Origin: Flammeovirga aprica JL-4
GTDB taxonomy: Bacteria; Bacteroidota; Bacteroidia; Cytophagales; Flammeovirgaceae
Assembly (NCBI RefSeq): GCF_012844305.1
Contig: NZ_JABANE010000001.1
Location: 62,001 to 126,000, forward strand
DNA: 64,000 nt
Direction of reading: 5' to 3'
Below are positions 18,345-26,790 of the stretch, piece after piece. Below the pieces are notes generated by a model, which saw only the letters and a program-made list of their open reading frames with translations, made no database searches and was not told where the DNA came from. Position 1 is the first letter of the stretch, and each line of letters begins with the position of its first letter. Both the position numbers and the translations under genes were made by a program.

Positions 18345-21025
18345 ATCGTCTTTGAAATTTCAACAATAATTGTCGTTCCATCACCTTCTCGGCTGTCTAC
18401 CTCCAAGGAGCCATTGATAGCATCTAGTCGGTTTCTGATATTTCTGAAACCATGTCCCTCTTTGTCTTTCAGTCTGGAAGTGTCAAAGCCAATTCCATTA
18501 TCTTCAACCGTCAAAGAATAGGAGTCTTGATAATCATACAATTGAATATTGACTTCTGAAGCCTTGGCGTATTTCATGACATTATTCAGGCTTTCTTGTA
18601 ATATTCTGTAAAGCGTAATTTCAATCTGTTGGTTTGGAAGTTGTTCAGAAGCCAAGTTATGTTGGAAGTCAAAAGTAATTTCATCTGTTGAACTATTCAT
18701 ATCATCAATCAACATTTGACAGGCAGCTAAAACACCATAATCTACAATGGACTTCGGCATCAAAACATGAGCAACTCCTCTAGCTTCCTCGATTGATCGC
18801 TCTAAATATTTCCATCCCAACTCAAACTTCTCTTTAATGCTTTCTGGAATATCTTTCATTTTGCTTCTAAAATGTCGGATGTTCATAAAACTGATAATTA
18901 AAGTCTGTTGCAAGCCATCGTGGATTTCTTTCGAAATACGACTCCTTTCAGCGTCTTCTGTTCTTAAGATGGCTTCAAGCATTTCTTGATTTTTCAGCTT
19001 TTGAGCAGTGATGTCGGTATGTGTACCCACTATCCGAAGCGGTTTATTTTGTTCATCTTTTTCAACAATTTTACCTTTCGATTGTACCCAAACTACTTTT
19101 CCATTTTTGCCTACCAAACGGTATTCATCTTCCAGAAAATCGGTTTTCTGCCTTATAATAAACAAGTGGTGAGCTTTCCGGGTCGTTATCTTTTTTTCTT
19201 CTGAATGTAATAAGTCATAAATACTATCTCTCGTTTCGGGAAACTCATAAGGTTCAAATCCCAGCATCGTATAAATGGCAGGGCTAAAAGAGATCTGACC
19301 TTCTTTTACATTATAATCCCATATTCCATCATTAGAAGCGTCCAAAGCATAGGCATAACGTTCGTCACTTGCTTTCAGTTCTTTGTTGATTTTTGTGATT
19401 TCAAAAGTTCTTTCCTCTACCTTTTTCTCTAAACTTTCATTCAGTCCTTTCAACTCATCGGTAAGATCAGTAAGCTTTTCATTTTGTGAAGTGATCGTAC
19501 TGTTTTGATTTTTGATGGTTTGATTTCTTCTATAAAGTAGAACCACTGATATGATCACAATCAGAAGGATGACCAAGGAAAGGCGAAGTTGAGTAGTACT
19601 TTTTTCAAGTTTTGCCGTTTGAATCGCTTTTTGGTTTTCAAAAGCAAGGCTGTCTGCTAAGGCTTTTTTATCATAATTATATTTTAATTCTTTCCGTACA
19701 ATTTCTTTTTGGTTTTTGTCATTGCCGATGCTATCTCTAGCAATAATATAATTGCGGTAGGCTTCAAAAGCGAGTGTCTTTTTACCTGCTTTTTCATACG
19801 CTTTGTAAAGGTCTTCTGCTACATTTTTCTGAATTTCAATATCAGAATCAACCGCCAGTTCGTAGGCTTTTTTCAAGTTGGTGATCGCCAATTTATTTTT
19901 ACCAATAGCAGTATAATATTTTCCTAATGCTTGGTGTGACAATGCTATTCCAGAACCATCTTTCAGTTGCTTATATAAGTCAAAAGCAGTTTTTATATCT
20001 TTAATTCCATTATTCAGTTGATTGGTTTCGATATAAAGTACTCCACGTTTGAGAAGAACATTTGCGATACCATTCTTGTCTTTAATTTCTTTGGATAAGG
20101 GAACACATTTATTGAAATATTCTAATGCTTTATCATAATCTCCCGTTTCAAAATAAATAGAACCAACATTGGTGAGGTTATAGAGAATATTTCTTTTGTT
20201 GTTGAGCTTAATCCATATATCAAGGCTTTTCTCATTGTATTCAAAGAATTTATCATTATCCTCTAATTTTTGATACATCTGAGCAATATTAGTATAGACA
20301 TAAGCAATAGAACTTTCATCCTTTTCCTTTTCGTTAATTGCTAAGCTTTTCATGTATAAATCCATCGCTCCTTGATAATCACCTAATCTTTCCTTTAGCA
20401 AAGCATAATTAAGCATGGGTACATTTGTCTTTTGAGGTAGGTCAACCTCAAGGTAGAGTCTAATACTTTCTTCAAAATTAGAAGCAGCACTGTCATACTG
20501 ATTTTGACGCATATTGATGATACCGATATTAGAAGAGATATTCGCGACTCCACGTTTATTGCCCATCATTTCTACCTTATTTTTACTTTCCTTGTAATAA
20601 GAAATAGCATGTTCATAGTCTCCCATATAGTAATAGCTTACTCCTATGAGGTAAAGAGAATTGGCAATAGAAAGGCTGTCATCGGTTTTTTCTGCGATTA
20701 CAATGGCTTTTTTGTAGGCTTCTATGGCATCTTCATTTTTTGAATTTCGTCTTAATACTCTCCCTAACTGCATATAGGTTTGTTGCTCTATAATTCCGTT
20801 TTCTTTAGCAAAAGCAACCGACATTTCGATAAAGTGAAGTGCACTGTCTACATTGATCTTTAGATAATGTTCAGAGTATTCATTCAGTGCGTTTACTCTT
20901 TCTTTTTGATCAATAGTTTCATCGATCCAAATACCCCAAAGTGAGTCACTCTTTTGAGCATTAGCTACATTAAAATAAATAATTGAGAAGAGTAGAATAG
21001 TAAACGTTCGGAGAGAAGCTGTCAT
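18341..21025 (-). CDS. TPR-PAS sensor histidine kinase (HisKA_3 type)
   Basis: This 894-residue sensor has a signal peptide (1-23, ending FNVANAQ) and about nine TPR repeats spanning residues 40-430. A transmembrane helix lies near 484-502 (SLVILLIVIISVVLLY) and a coiled coil near 510-545. A PAS domain follows at about 553-660 (YALDASNDGIWDYNV, MLGFEPYEF). The HisKA_3 dimerisation domain has phosphoacceptor His702 in ISKEIHDGLQQ. The C-terminal HATPase domain has an N box LQESLNNVMKYAKAS and VEDNGIGFD. The TPR part is probably periplasmic and the kinase cytoplasmic. The partner is the NarL-type regulator gene, which it meets tail to tail with a 4-bp overlap. The signal sensed is unknown. Confidence 0.93.
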   Translation of the reverse strand: MTASLRTFTILLFSIIYFNVANAQKSDSLWGIWIDETIDQKERVNALNEYSEHYLKINVDSALHFIEMSVAFAKENGIIEQQTYMQLGRVLRRNSKNEDAIEAYKKAIVIAEKTDDSLSIANSLYLIGVSYYYMGDYEHAISYYKESKNKVEMMGNKRGVANISSNIGIINMRQNQYDSAASNFEESIRLYLEVDLPQKTNVPMLNYALLKERLGDYQGAMDLYMKSLAINEKEKDESSIAYVYTNIAQMYQKLEDNDKFFEYNEKSLDIWIKLNNKRNILYNLTNVGSIYFETGDYDKALEYFNKCVPLSKEIKDKNGIANVLLKRGVLYIETNQLNNGIKDIKTAFDLYKQLKDGSGIALSHQALGKYYTAIGKNKLAITNLKKAYELAVDSDIEIQKNVAEDLYKAYEKAGKKTLAFEAYRNYIIARDSIGNDKNQKEIVRKELKYNYDKKALADSLAFENQKAIQTAKLEKSTTQLRLSLVILLIVIISVVLLYRRNQTIKNQNSTITSQNEKLTDLTDELKGLNESLEKKVEERTFEITKINKELKASDERYAYALDASNDGIWDYNVKEGQISFSPAIYTMLGFEPYEFPETRDSIYDLLHSEEKKITTRKAHHLFIIRQKTDFLEDEYRLVGKNGKVVWVQSKGKIVEKDEQNKPLRIVGTHTDITAQKLKNQEMLEAILRTEDAERSRISKEIHDGLQQTLIISFMNIRHFRSKMKDIPESIKEKFELGWKYLERSIEEARGVAHVLMPKSIVDYGVLAACQMLIDDMNSSTDEITFDFQHNLASEQLPNQQIEITLYRILQESLNNVMKYAKASEVNIQLYDYQDSYSLTVEDNGIGFDTSRLKDKEGHGFRNIRNRLDAINGSLEVDSREGDGTTIIVEISKTI

Positions 21026-21100
21026 AGTAATGTGTTACTGTTTTGAATACTTTTTACAAAATAAAAAATATTCGACAGTCATTTTCAAAAGGGCATAAAA

Positions 21101-21130
21101 AAAGCATCAAACCTTTCGATTTGATGCTTT
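21101..21130 (-). terminator. Terminator of the tRNA-Ser gene
   Basis: AAAGCATCAAA and TTTGATGCTTT form an 11-bp perfect stem with loop CCTTTCGA. On the minus strand a T-run follows. It lies 8 bp beyond the tRNA-Ser 3' end. Confidence 0.88.
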
Positions 21131-21137
21131 GTGTTTG

Positions 21138-21222
21138 CAGAGAGTGAGGGATTCGAACCCCCGGTACCTCGCGGTACAATGGTTTTCAAGACCACCGCAT
21201 TCGACCACTCTGCCAACTCTCT
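21138..21222 (-). tRNA. tRNA-Ser (anticodon UGA)
   Basis: This 85-nt gene has a perfect acceptor stem AGAGAGT/ACTCTCT, discriminator G, anticodon TGA in loop CTTGAAA and a long variable arm (TACCGCGAGGTA). The T loop is GTTCGAATC. CCA is not encoded. Confidence 0.97.
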
Positions 21223-21326
21223 ATGTGCTATCTTTGTGTGATAGCGGGTGCAAATATGTGGGTTAATTTTGAATACACCAAACATATTTTGAATTTATTT
21301 TTGATGTTTATTTTAATCTATTGTTT

Positions 21327-21371
21327 TTTAGAGAATTAAATTTTAATTAAAATGAAATTTAATTCTCTAAA
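21327..21371. repeat. Perfect 17-bp inverted repeat between tRNA genes
   Basis: TTTAGAGAATTAAATTT (21327-21343) and its exact reverse complement (21355-21371) flank an 11-nt loop. It lies between the tRNA-Phe array and tRNA-Ser. A separate terminator for the array precedes it, and it has no proper T-run, so its role is unclear. Confidence 0.8.
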
Positions 21372-21402
21372 TACATAAAAGCCTAACTGTAGGATACAAA
21401 AA

Positions 21403-21426
21403 AAGCCTACCCAAATGGATAAGCTT
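21403..21426 (-). terminator. Terminator of the tRNA-Phe array
   Basis: On the minus strand AAGCTTATCC, loop ATTT and GGGTAGGCTT pair over 10 bp, including G-U pairs, and are followed by a T-run. It lies 8 bp past the last tRNA-Phe. Confidence 0.82.
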
Positions 21427-21434
21427 TGCTTTTG

Positions 21435-21507
21435 TGGTGATGGGCGGATTCGAACCGCCGACACACGGATTTTCAGTCCGATGCTCTACCAACTGAGCTA
21501 CATCACC
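21435..21507 (-). tRNA. tRNA-Phe (GAA), array copy furthest downstream
   Basis: This 73-nt gene has acceptor GGTGATG/CATCACC, discriminator A, anticodon GAA in loop CTGAAAA and T loop GTTCGAATC. CCA is not encoded. It is the third gene in transcription order. Confidence 0.97.
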
Positions 21508-21545
21508 GGGAAACTGTTTTAGAGTCTTGTTTAACCTTAGACTTG

Positions 21546-21618
21546 TGGTGATGGGCGGATTCGAACCGCCGACACACGGATTTTCAGTCCGATGCTCTAC
21601 CAACTGAGCTACATCACC
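21546..21618 (-). tRNA. tRNA-Phe (GAA), middle copy
   Basis: Identical in sequence to the copies at 21435-21507 and 21657-21729; it has the same acceptor stem, GAA anticodon and no encoded CCA. Confidence 0.97.
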
Positions 21619-21656
21619 GGGAAACTGTTTTAGAGTCTTGTTTAACCTTAGACTTG

Positions 21657-21729
21657 TGGTGATGGGCGGATTCGAACCGCCGACACACGGATTTTCAGTC
21701 CGATGCTCTACCAACTGAGCTACATCACC
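21657..21729 (-). tRNA. tRNA-Phe (GAA), first copy in transcription order
   Basis: Identical to the other two copies. It is nearest to the presumed promoter in the 21730-21837 gap. The anticodon is GAA in loop CTGAAAA. Confidence 0.97.
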
Positions 21730-21837
21730 AGATACTAGAAAAGTACCTTTTTCGCTTAAAGCGATGCAAAAGTGGGGAAAAAAGTTGTTTATTCAAACTA
21801 TCTGCCAAAGAAAATTTCATTTTTAATTAAACAGTCG

Positions 21838-22518
21838 TTAACAAGCTTTCTCGTGATTTAAGTTGTTGAGAAGTTTTACTTTGGCTAAGGAGTTGATTCT
21901 AAATTGCTTGCCTGTGGATTTTTCAGTACACAAATAATATTTGCGCAATTTTTTATTTCTAATAAAAATTCTTCCATCTTCCATAGAAAACGCATCATTG
22001 TCATGAATATCCTCTAAATATAGGGTAGAGTGGTCTTGTTCCTGATCATAAAATGCTAGTGCTTTTTTCAAAGAAATATCGTTTCCACTCGAAGCAGAAG
22101 GATTTTTTTTATGTTCTTTAACTTCTTCAATCAGATTGGAAGGGAAAATTTTATTGTTCAGTAATACATCCAATAATTTTCCAAAATTACTTTTCCACTC
22201 TTTTCCATGAGGAGCAACATGATTCTGGTATTTATCCCAAGTGAGCAAGTGAGCTACTTCATGTGTAAAAGTGATGATAAACTGATAAGGGTTTAAAGTA
22301 GAATTAATACTGATTTTATGGCCGTGCCCTCTTTGCGGAGGTCTGTAATCGCCGTTGATGGTTTTTCTTCCACCTTTAATAGTCACATAAATCTGATATT
22401 TCAATATCCAATGGGCAAAAATCGTTGCAGCCTCAGGAGTCGTATATTTAGATAAACGTTCTGTGATTTCGGTATGGGTCATTGATTGTTTTTGAGGATG
22501 TGCGGACTTCATTTTCAT
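21838..22518 (-). CDS. SprT-like zinc metalloprotease domain protein
   Basis: This 226-residue protein carries the SprT-like motif HEVAH at residues 86-90 (TFTHEVAHLLTWDKY), followed by APHGKEWKSNFGKLL, where the His in PHG is the expected third zinc ligand. The family resembles the protease domain of Spartan, which degrades DNA-protein crosslinks; bacterial SprT roles are poorly known. The C-terminal zinc-ribbon-like segment (KYYLCTEKSTGKQF) has only a single visible cysteine of the usual set, so a working ribbon is doubtful. The gene is divergent from mazG. Confidence 0.88.
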   Translation of the reverse strand: MKMKSAHPQKQSMTHTEITERLSKYTTPEAATIFAHWILKYQIYVTIKGGRKTINGDYRPPQRGHGHKISINSTLNPYQFIITFTHEVAHLLTWDKYQNHVAPHGKEWKSNFGKLLDVLLNNKIFPSNLIEEVKEHKKNPSASSGNDISLKKALAFYDQEQDHSTLYLEDIHDNDAFSMEDGRIFIRNKKLRKYYLCTEKSTGKQFRINSLAKVKLLNNLNHEKAC

Positions 22519-22631
22519 ATAGAATTTATTGATTTCTGATTTCTTTCTTCAATTTTTACTTGATTAGTACAATAATGTGTTTCTAATTGACAATATTAAG
22601 CGGAATCTTTTGAAATAAAAGTAAAAAAAGA

Positions 22632-23450
22632 ATGAAAGGAGATAGGACGATTGAAGATCCAAGGTTAAGAGCATTTAAAAGGTTATTAGATATTATGGAT
22701 GACCTCAGAGAAAAATGCCCTTGGGATCAAAAACAAACTTTAGAATCATTACGTCACCTGACTATTGAGGAAGTATATGAGCTTTCTGATGCTATCATTG
22801 AAGACGATAAAGCAGAAATTAAAAAAGAGCTGGGCGATGTGATGCTTCATTTGGTGTTTTATGCCAAAATCGGTTCTGAGACAGGAGATTTCGATATAGA
22901 GAGCGTGCTTAATTCTATTTGTGAGAAACTGATCGTAAGACATCCACATATTTACGGTGATGTTGAGGTAGCAGATGCAGAAGAGGTAAGCCGAAATTGG
23001 GAGTTGATAAAACTGAAAGAAAAAGAGAATAAAAATAAAACGGTTTTAGGTGGAGTACCGAAGTCACTGCCTGCATTGTTGAAAGCATTAAGAATTCAGG
23101 ATAAATCAGCAGGAGTTGGTTTTGAATGGGACAATAAAGAAGATGTTTACAAGAAAGTGGAGGAAGAGTTACAAGAGCTGCAGGAAGAGGTGATTGCTCA
23201 TGATAATGGTGCGGATAACTTGGATAAAATTGAAGATGAATTCGGTGATGTTATGTTCTCAATGATCAATTATGCCCGCTTCTTGAATGTGAATCCTTCT
23301 GATGCCTTGGAGAGAACGAATAAAAAATTCATCAATAGATTCAATCAAATGGAAGAGAAAATGAGTCGCGAAAATGTTGATTTCGAGAGTCTTTCATTAG
23401 AAGAGATGGATAAGTATTGGGAAGAAATCAAAAAAAATGAAAAAAAATAG
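22632..23450 (+). CDS. mazG: Nucleoside triphosphate pyrophosphohydrolase MazG
   Basis: This 272-residue protein is of normal length for the two-domain form. It hydrolyses NTPs to NMP and pyrophosphate and is thought to clear abnormal nucleotides. The first MazG domain shows CPWDQKQTLESLRHLTIEE, then EVYELSDAI and a metal-binding KKELGDVMLHLVF. The second shows GVGFEWDNKEDVYKKVEEEL and DKIEDEFGDVMFSMINYARF, with the conserved E-x-x-E and E-x-x-D helices. The start ATG at 22632 follows an A-rich leader. No gene is close behind it, so it is probably monocistronic. Confidence 0.96.
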   Translation: MKGDRTIEDPRLRAFKRLLDIMDDLREKCPWDQKQTLESLRHLTIEEVYELSDAIIEDDKAEIKKELGDVMLHLVFYAKIGSETGDFDIESVLNSICEKLIVRHPHIYGDVEVADAEEVSRNWELIKLKEKENKNKTVLGGVPKSLPALLKALRIQDKSAGVGFEWDNKEDVYKKVEEELQELQEEVIAHDNGADNLDKIEDEFGDVMFSMINYARFLNVNPSDALERTNKKFINRFNQMEEKMSRENVDFESLSLEEMDKYWEEIKKNEKK

Positions 23451-23557
23451 GAACTTTTTTGTCTATTTCTCAATACCAATTGTCTAATCTATACAAAAGC
23501 TTTATCTGGATATTTATAAGTTTTTAGTCCAATTTGTTATTCGTTAATTATGATGTT

Positions 23558-23728
23558 ATGGTAACTTTTAACTTTAAGAAAAAAAATACTTCATCTCATT
23601 CTACTAAGTATAAAAACTACGCAGATCGTTTTGAAACTGCGATCAAGAATCTTGACCTGTATGTTGAAGAAGAAAAGGTAAGAAATAAGATGGAGTTGAA
23701 TAAAAAATTTGAGGGATATATTCTCTAG
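23558..23728 (+). CDS. Small hypothetical protein, 56 residues
   Basis: A short open frame starts at ATG 23558 (an in-frame TTG lies at 23534) and encodes MVTFNFKKKNTSSHSTKY followed by a charged, helical C-terminal half (NYADRFETAIKNLDLYVEEE). There are no cysteines, signal peptide or known motif. Support comes from its position between mazG and a strong terminator 48 bp downstream, and from lysine/glutamate-rich composition like a real small protein. I do not recognise it. Confidence 0.45.
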   Translation: MVTFNFKKKNTSSHSTKYKNYADRFETAIKNLDLYVEEEKVRNKMELNKKFEGYIL

Positions 23729-23776
23729 TTTTTTATCAATACAAGATTATATATACAAACAGTATTATGCACCTAG

Positions 23777-23818
23777 AAAGGTTACTTGTGAAATATTTCA
23801 AAGTCACAAGTAACCTTT
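23777..23818. terminator. Strong bidirectional terminator
   Basis: AAAGGTTACTTGTGA (23777-23791) and its exact complement TCACAAGTAACCTTT (23804-23818) form a 15-bp stem. A T-run follows on the plus strand. It sits between the small ORF and the convergent sdaA gene. Confidence 0.9.
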
Positions 23819-23845
23819 TTGTGTTTCATGCCTTAGTTGAAATTA

Positions 23846-24748
23846 TTATTCTTCACTAGAATCTATAATATCAATATCTGAAATTAAAACTTTCTTTGAG
23901 ATACTCTTTCCGGTAGGAGTAGCCGCCAAACCACCTAAAGCCGTTTCTTTGTAGCGGTCTTCCATGCTTTGTCCCACTTCACCCATTGCATCTACACATT
24001 CATCCACAGGAATAACCCCGCTGACATTCGCTAAGGCAATTTGAGCAGAAGAATTGGCAATAGCCGCTGCACTGGCATTTCTTACCACACATGGTACTTC
24101 TACTAAACCGGCTACTGGATCACAAACGAGTCCCAACATGCATTGAGTAGTAATCGCTACAGCATTAAAAATCATATCAATATTACCGCCTAGACAGTGA
24201 ACGATTGCACCGGAAGACATTGCGGCGGCAGTACCCGTTTCAGCCTGACAACCACCAACAGCACCTGCAATACCCGATTTTTTTTCCATAATCAGTGCAA
24301 TACCAGCGGCAATAAGAAGACCTTCATAGATTTTTTCATCTTCAATTTTATGAAGTTCCTGTAATGTAACAAGTACACCTGGTAAAATACCTGAAGCACC
24401 TGCCGTTGGCGCGGCAACAACTCTACCCATGCAGGAGTTGACTTCCTTGGCCGCTAAAGCACGTGCCACTAGTAGCTTAAATTCCTCAGAAAGTACGTTG
24501 ACAGGTGTTTTCATTACCTTTTTGCCTCCATTTTCGATCATTCCAGATCTAGAGGTCATATCTTCATGAAGACCTGTTTTTACAGCATCTTTCATGACTA
24601 GGAAAGCGTTTTCAAGAGCAGTTTGGATTTCTTCTTTAGTGCGTTCTTTTTCTCTGATTTCATACTCAAGAACAGGTTGATAAAGAGGAACATTTTTCTT
24701 TTCACAATACTCTTTCCATTCTAAAAATGTCTCAAAAAGTACGGCCAT
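23846..24748 (-). CDS. sdaAA: L-serine ammonia-lyase, iron-sulfur dependent, alpha subunit
   Basis: This 300-residue protein converts L-serine to pyruvate and ammonia using a [4Fe-4S] cluster. Alpha-domain motifs are LHEDMTSRSGMIENGGKK, SCMGRVVAAPTAGASGILPG, AGAVGGCQAETGTAAAMSSG, LGLVCDPVAGLVEVPCVVRN and the C-terminal GGLAATPTGKSI. The cysteines in GGCQAE, LVCDPV and VPCVV are candidate cluster ligands. Length matches the separate alpha subunit, yet no beta subunit gene lies next to it, so the partner must be elsewhere or absent. It is divergent from nuoA. Confidence 0.95.
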   Translation of the reverse strand: MAVLFETFLEWKEYCEKKNVPLYQPVLEYEIREKERTKEEIQTALENAFLVMKDAVKTGLHEDMTSRSGMIENGGKKVMKTPVNVLSEEFKLLVARALAAKEVNSCMGRVVAAPTAGASGILPGVLVTLQELHKIEDEKIYEGLLIAAGIALIMEKKSGIAGAVGGCQAETGTAAAMSSGAIVHCLGGNIDMIFNAVAITTQCMLGLVCDPVAGLVEVPCVVRNASAAAIANSSAQIALANVSGVIPVDECVDAMGEVGQSMEDRYKETALGGLAATPTGKSISKKVLISDIDIIDSSEE

Positions 24749-24831
24749 GTTATGATAGTGTTTATATGGTTAGTATTTTTATCCCGAAATTTATACAAAA
24801 GAAATAATTCAACCTCGAATTTTCTATTTTT

Positions 24832-25317
24832 ATGAGCAATCAAATCCTAACAGACTTCGGGAATATCGCTTTATTCATCATTGTAGGTGTCATTTTTGTT
24901 TTAGGCGGATTAATGGCGGCAAGTTTTATGCGTCCTAACAGACCAAGTCATGAAAAACTGACAACCTATGAAAGTGGTGAAGATCCGGTAGGTTCAGCAT
25001 GGGGCGGTTTCAATATCCGTTTCTATATCATTGCCTTGATTTTTCTTCTTTTTGAAGTAGAGATTTTATTCTTATTCCCTTGGGCAACCGTATTTGGTGA
25101 TGCTGAAAAAATAGAGCAGACCAATGGTGTATGGGGTTGGTTTGCCTTGGTAGAGATATTTCTTTTTGTAGGAATATTGATTGTAGGCTTAGCGTATGTA
25201 TGGAGAAAAGGCTTTTTGGATTGGGTAAAACCAGCAACAGCTTCAAATGCAAATCCAACAGCAAAGGAATTTGATAAAACGCTATACGATCAATTTAATA
25301 AGCAATACACTAAATAA
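24832..25317 (+). CDS. nuoA: NADH-quinone oxidoreductase subunit A
   Basis: This 161-residue inner membrane subunit of complex I has three predicted transmembrane helices, in the usual positions: IALFIIVGVIFVLGGLMAAS, FYIIALIFLLFEVEILFLF and ALVEIFLFVGILIVGLAYV. The conserved loop reads YESGEDPVGSAWGGFNIRFY, with the Glu and Asp of the quinone-site region. The C-terminal tail (KPATASNANPTAKEF) is longer than average. The normal neighbour nuoB is absent: a lipoprotein gene follows. The start ATG lies directly after an AT-rich stretch with no visible Shine-Dalgarno, which is common in this phylum. Confidence 0.95.
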   Translation: MSNQILTDFGNIALFIIVGVIFVLGGLMAASFMRPNRPSHEKLTTYESGEDPVGSAWGGFNIRFYIIALIFLLFEVEILFLFPWATVFGDAEKIEQTNGVWGWFALVEIFLFVGILIVGLAYVWRKGFLDWVKPATASNANPTAKEFDKTLYDQFNKQYTK

Positions 25318-25324
25318 TATTAGT

Positions 25325-26734
25325 TTGAGATCTATTCATCCATTTTTTTATATAGCTATTGGGTTAATTTTTTTTACTTCATGTGATCCTCAAGATGAGA
25401 TATTATCCACAGACCCAAATTTAAGATTATCGTTTTCGCAAGATACCGTCTTCTTTGATACTTTATATACATCAAAAGTGGATGAAGGGATTGATATGCC
25501 TAGTACAACCCAGCGTTTTACGGTATACAATAGAAGTGAAAATGCAGTAAATATTGCTGAAATCTCACTTTCTGACCCTGATAATGTATATCAGCTATTG
25601 ATCAATGGACAAGCTTCTGATAAAGTAGAGAATACATTCTTGAGAGGAGGTGACAGTATGCTGATCTTTGCAGAAGCTAATATTCCTCATGAAAATAAAG
25701 ATGATATTAGAGAGTTTACAGGGAGTGTAAACCTATTTACGAATGGCAATAGACAGGAAGTGATTCTTAGTGCTTTTGCTGAAGATCCATTTTATGTAGC
25801 AGGAGGCGCAATTGTGATAGGAGATGTAGTTTGGCCTAAAGGGAGACCGTACGTTATTATGGATTCGCTTTATGTGGCGGAATCTTCTTCTTTGACTGTT
25901 GAGGCCGGAGCTAAGATGGTTTTCAATAATGATGCAAAGATTCAAGTGAGCGGTTCATTAAAATTGCAAGGAACTGTACAAGATACTATACGTTTAGAAA
26001 GTATTAGAACAGATGGAAGGTACTTCAATTCACCTGGACAATGGGGCGGGATAATATTTGATTCACTTAGTAATAACAATGAGGTAAAGGGAGTTCACTT
26101 AAAAAATGCTACCTTTGGGCTCTACATTTATCACCCTGATGAGGATGATGAGATTGATTTACTTATTGAAAACTCAACAATTGAGAATATTTCTCAGGTT
26201 GGCGTAAGTGTTATCAAGGCTGATGTTACTGTTGTCAATTCAATTATTAGTCATACAGTAAGCTATGCTTATGCTCATGCATCAGGAGGTATTTGTAATT
26301 TTCTCTATAATACTGTAGTCAATGAAAATACAGGATTTTTTAGAGATAGACCCTCTTTAGCATTTGAAGCTGTGGCCGATGATAAAGGAGTTTTGACGCC
26401 CATAGATTTGACGCTGAAGAATAATATTATTTGGGGAAGCTTAAGTAATGAAATTTCTATCCTTGACGGAGTTAATAATATAAGTGTAGTACACAATTTA
26501 TTGAAGACTAATGAAGAGGATTTTGATCCATCGAATATTTTAAATCAGGATCCATATTTTAAAGTTCCTTATTCATATAACTATCAGATATCCGAAGAAA
26601 GCCCGGCTAGAGGAGCAGGGATTGATGTAGAAGGAATTAATATGGATCAAGTCGGAGTGCCAAGAACATCACCTCCAGATATTGGAGCTTTACAGTATGT
26701 TCCTGATACTACCGAAGTTGCAACAGAGCCATAG
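25325..26734 (+). CDS. Lipoprotein with right-handed beta-helix, function unknown
   Basis: About 469 residues if translation starts at TTG 25325, which gives a compact lipoprotein signal (LRSIHPFFYIAIGLIFFTSC, lipobox FTSC). The frame is open further upstream into nuoA, but those starts would give an implausible leader. An N-terminal beta-sandwich (FSQDTVFFDTLYTS, VNIAEISLSDPDNVYQLLIN) is followed by parallel beta-helix repeats (IVIGDVVWPKGRPYVI, AGAKMVFNNDAKIQVSGSL, LLIENSTIENISQVGVSVI, VVNSIISHTVSYAYAHASGG). The fold is typical of surface-anchored right-handed helix proteins in this phylum. The gene follows nuoA by 7 bp and precedes the 26791 gene by 56 bp, so the three may be cotranscribed. 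Confidence 0.82.
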   Translation: MRSIHPFFYIAIGLIFFTSCDPQDEILSTDPNLRLSFSQDTVFFDTLYTSKVDEGIDMPSTTQRFTVYNRSENAVNIAEISLSDPDNVYQLLINGQASDKVENTFLRGGDSMLIFAEANIPHENKDDIREFTGSVNLFTNGNRQEVILSAFAEDPFYVAGGAIVIGDVVWPKGRPYVIMDSLYVAESSSLTVEAGAKMVFNNDAKIQVSGSLKLQGTVQDTIRLESIRTDGRYFNSPGQWGGIIFDSLSNNNEVKGVHLKNATFGLYIYHPDEDDEIDLLIENSTIENISQVGVSVIKADVTVVNSIISHTVSYAYAHASGGICNFLYNTVVNENTGFFRDRPSLAFEAVADDKGVLTPIDLTLKNNIIWGSLSNEISILDGVNNISVVHNLLKTNEEDFDPSNILNQDPYFKVPYSYNYQISEESPARGAGIDVEGINMDQVGVPRTSPPDIGALQYVPDTTEVATEP

Positions 26735-26790
26735 AGCTTCTGTATTAAATCAGAAACAAGTACTTATGTACTTCATAATTTTATTGAACA

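Larger units (their letters stand above)
21435..21729 (-). repeat. Tandem array of tRNA-Phe genes, 111-bp period
   Basis: Three identical 73-nt tRNA-Phe genes are separated by two identical 38-bp spacers, giving an exact 111-bp period (starts at 21435, 21546 and 21657). The identity of the spacers points to recent tandem duplication. Confidence 0.97.

Noticed and set aside
21085-21285. 66-codon open frame on the minus strand
   Set aside because: It runs across the tRNA-Ser gene and its terminator; no protein-like features.
21367-21714. 115-codon open frame with a repeated sequence on the minus strand
   Set aside because: It is a translation of the three tRNA-Phe genes and their spacers; the repeats are the tRNA repeats.
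21327-21729. CRISPR-like repeat array
   Set aside because: The 111-bp repeat units are tRNA-Phe genes with identical spacers, not unique spacers.
25247-25324. N-terminal extension of the beta-helix lipoprotein overlapping nuoA
   Set aside because: The extra residues are translated from the end of nuoA in another frame and would spoil the lipoprotein signal that begins at TTG 25325.
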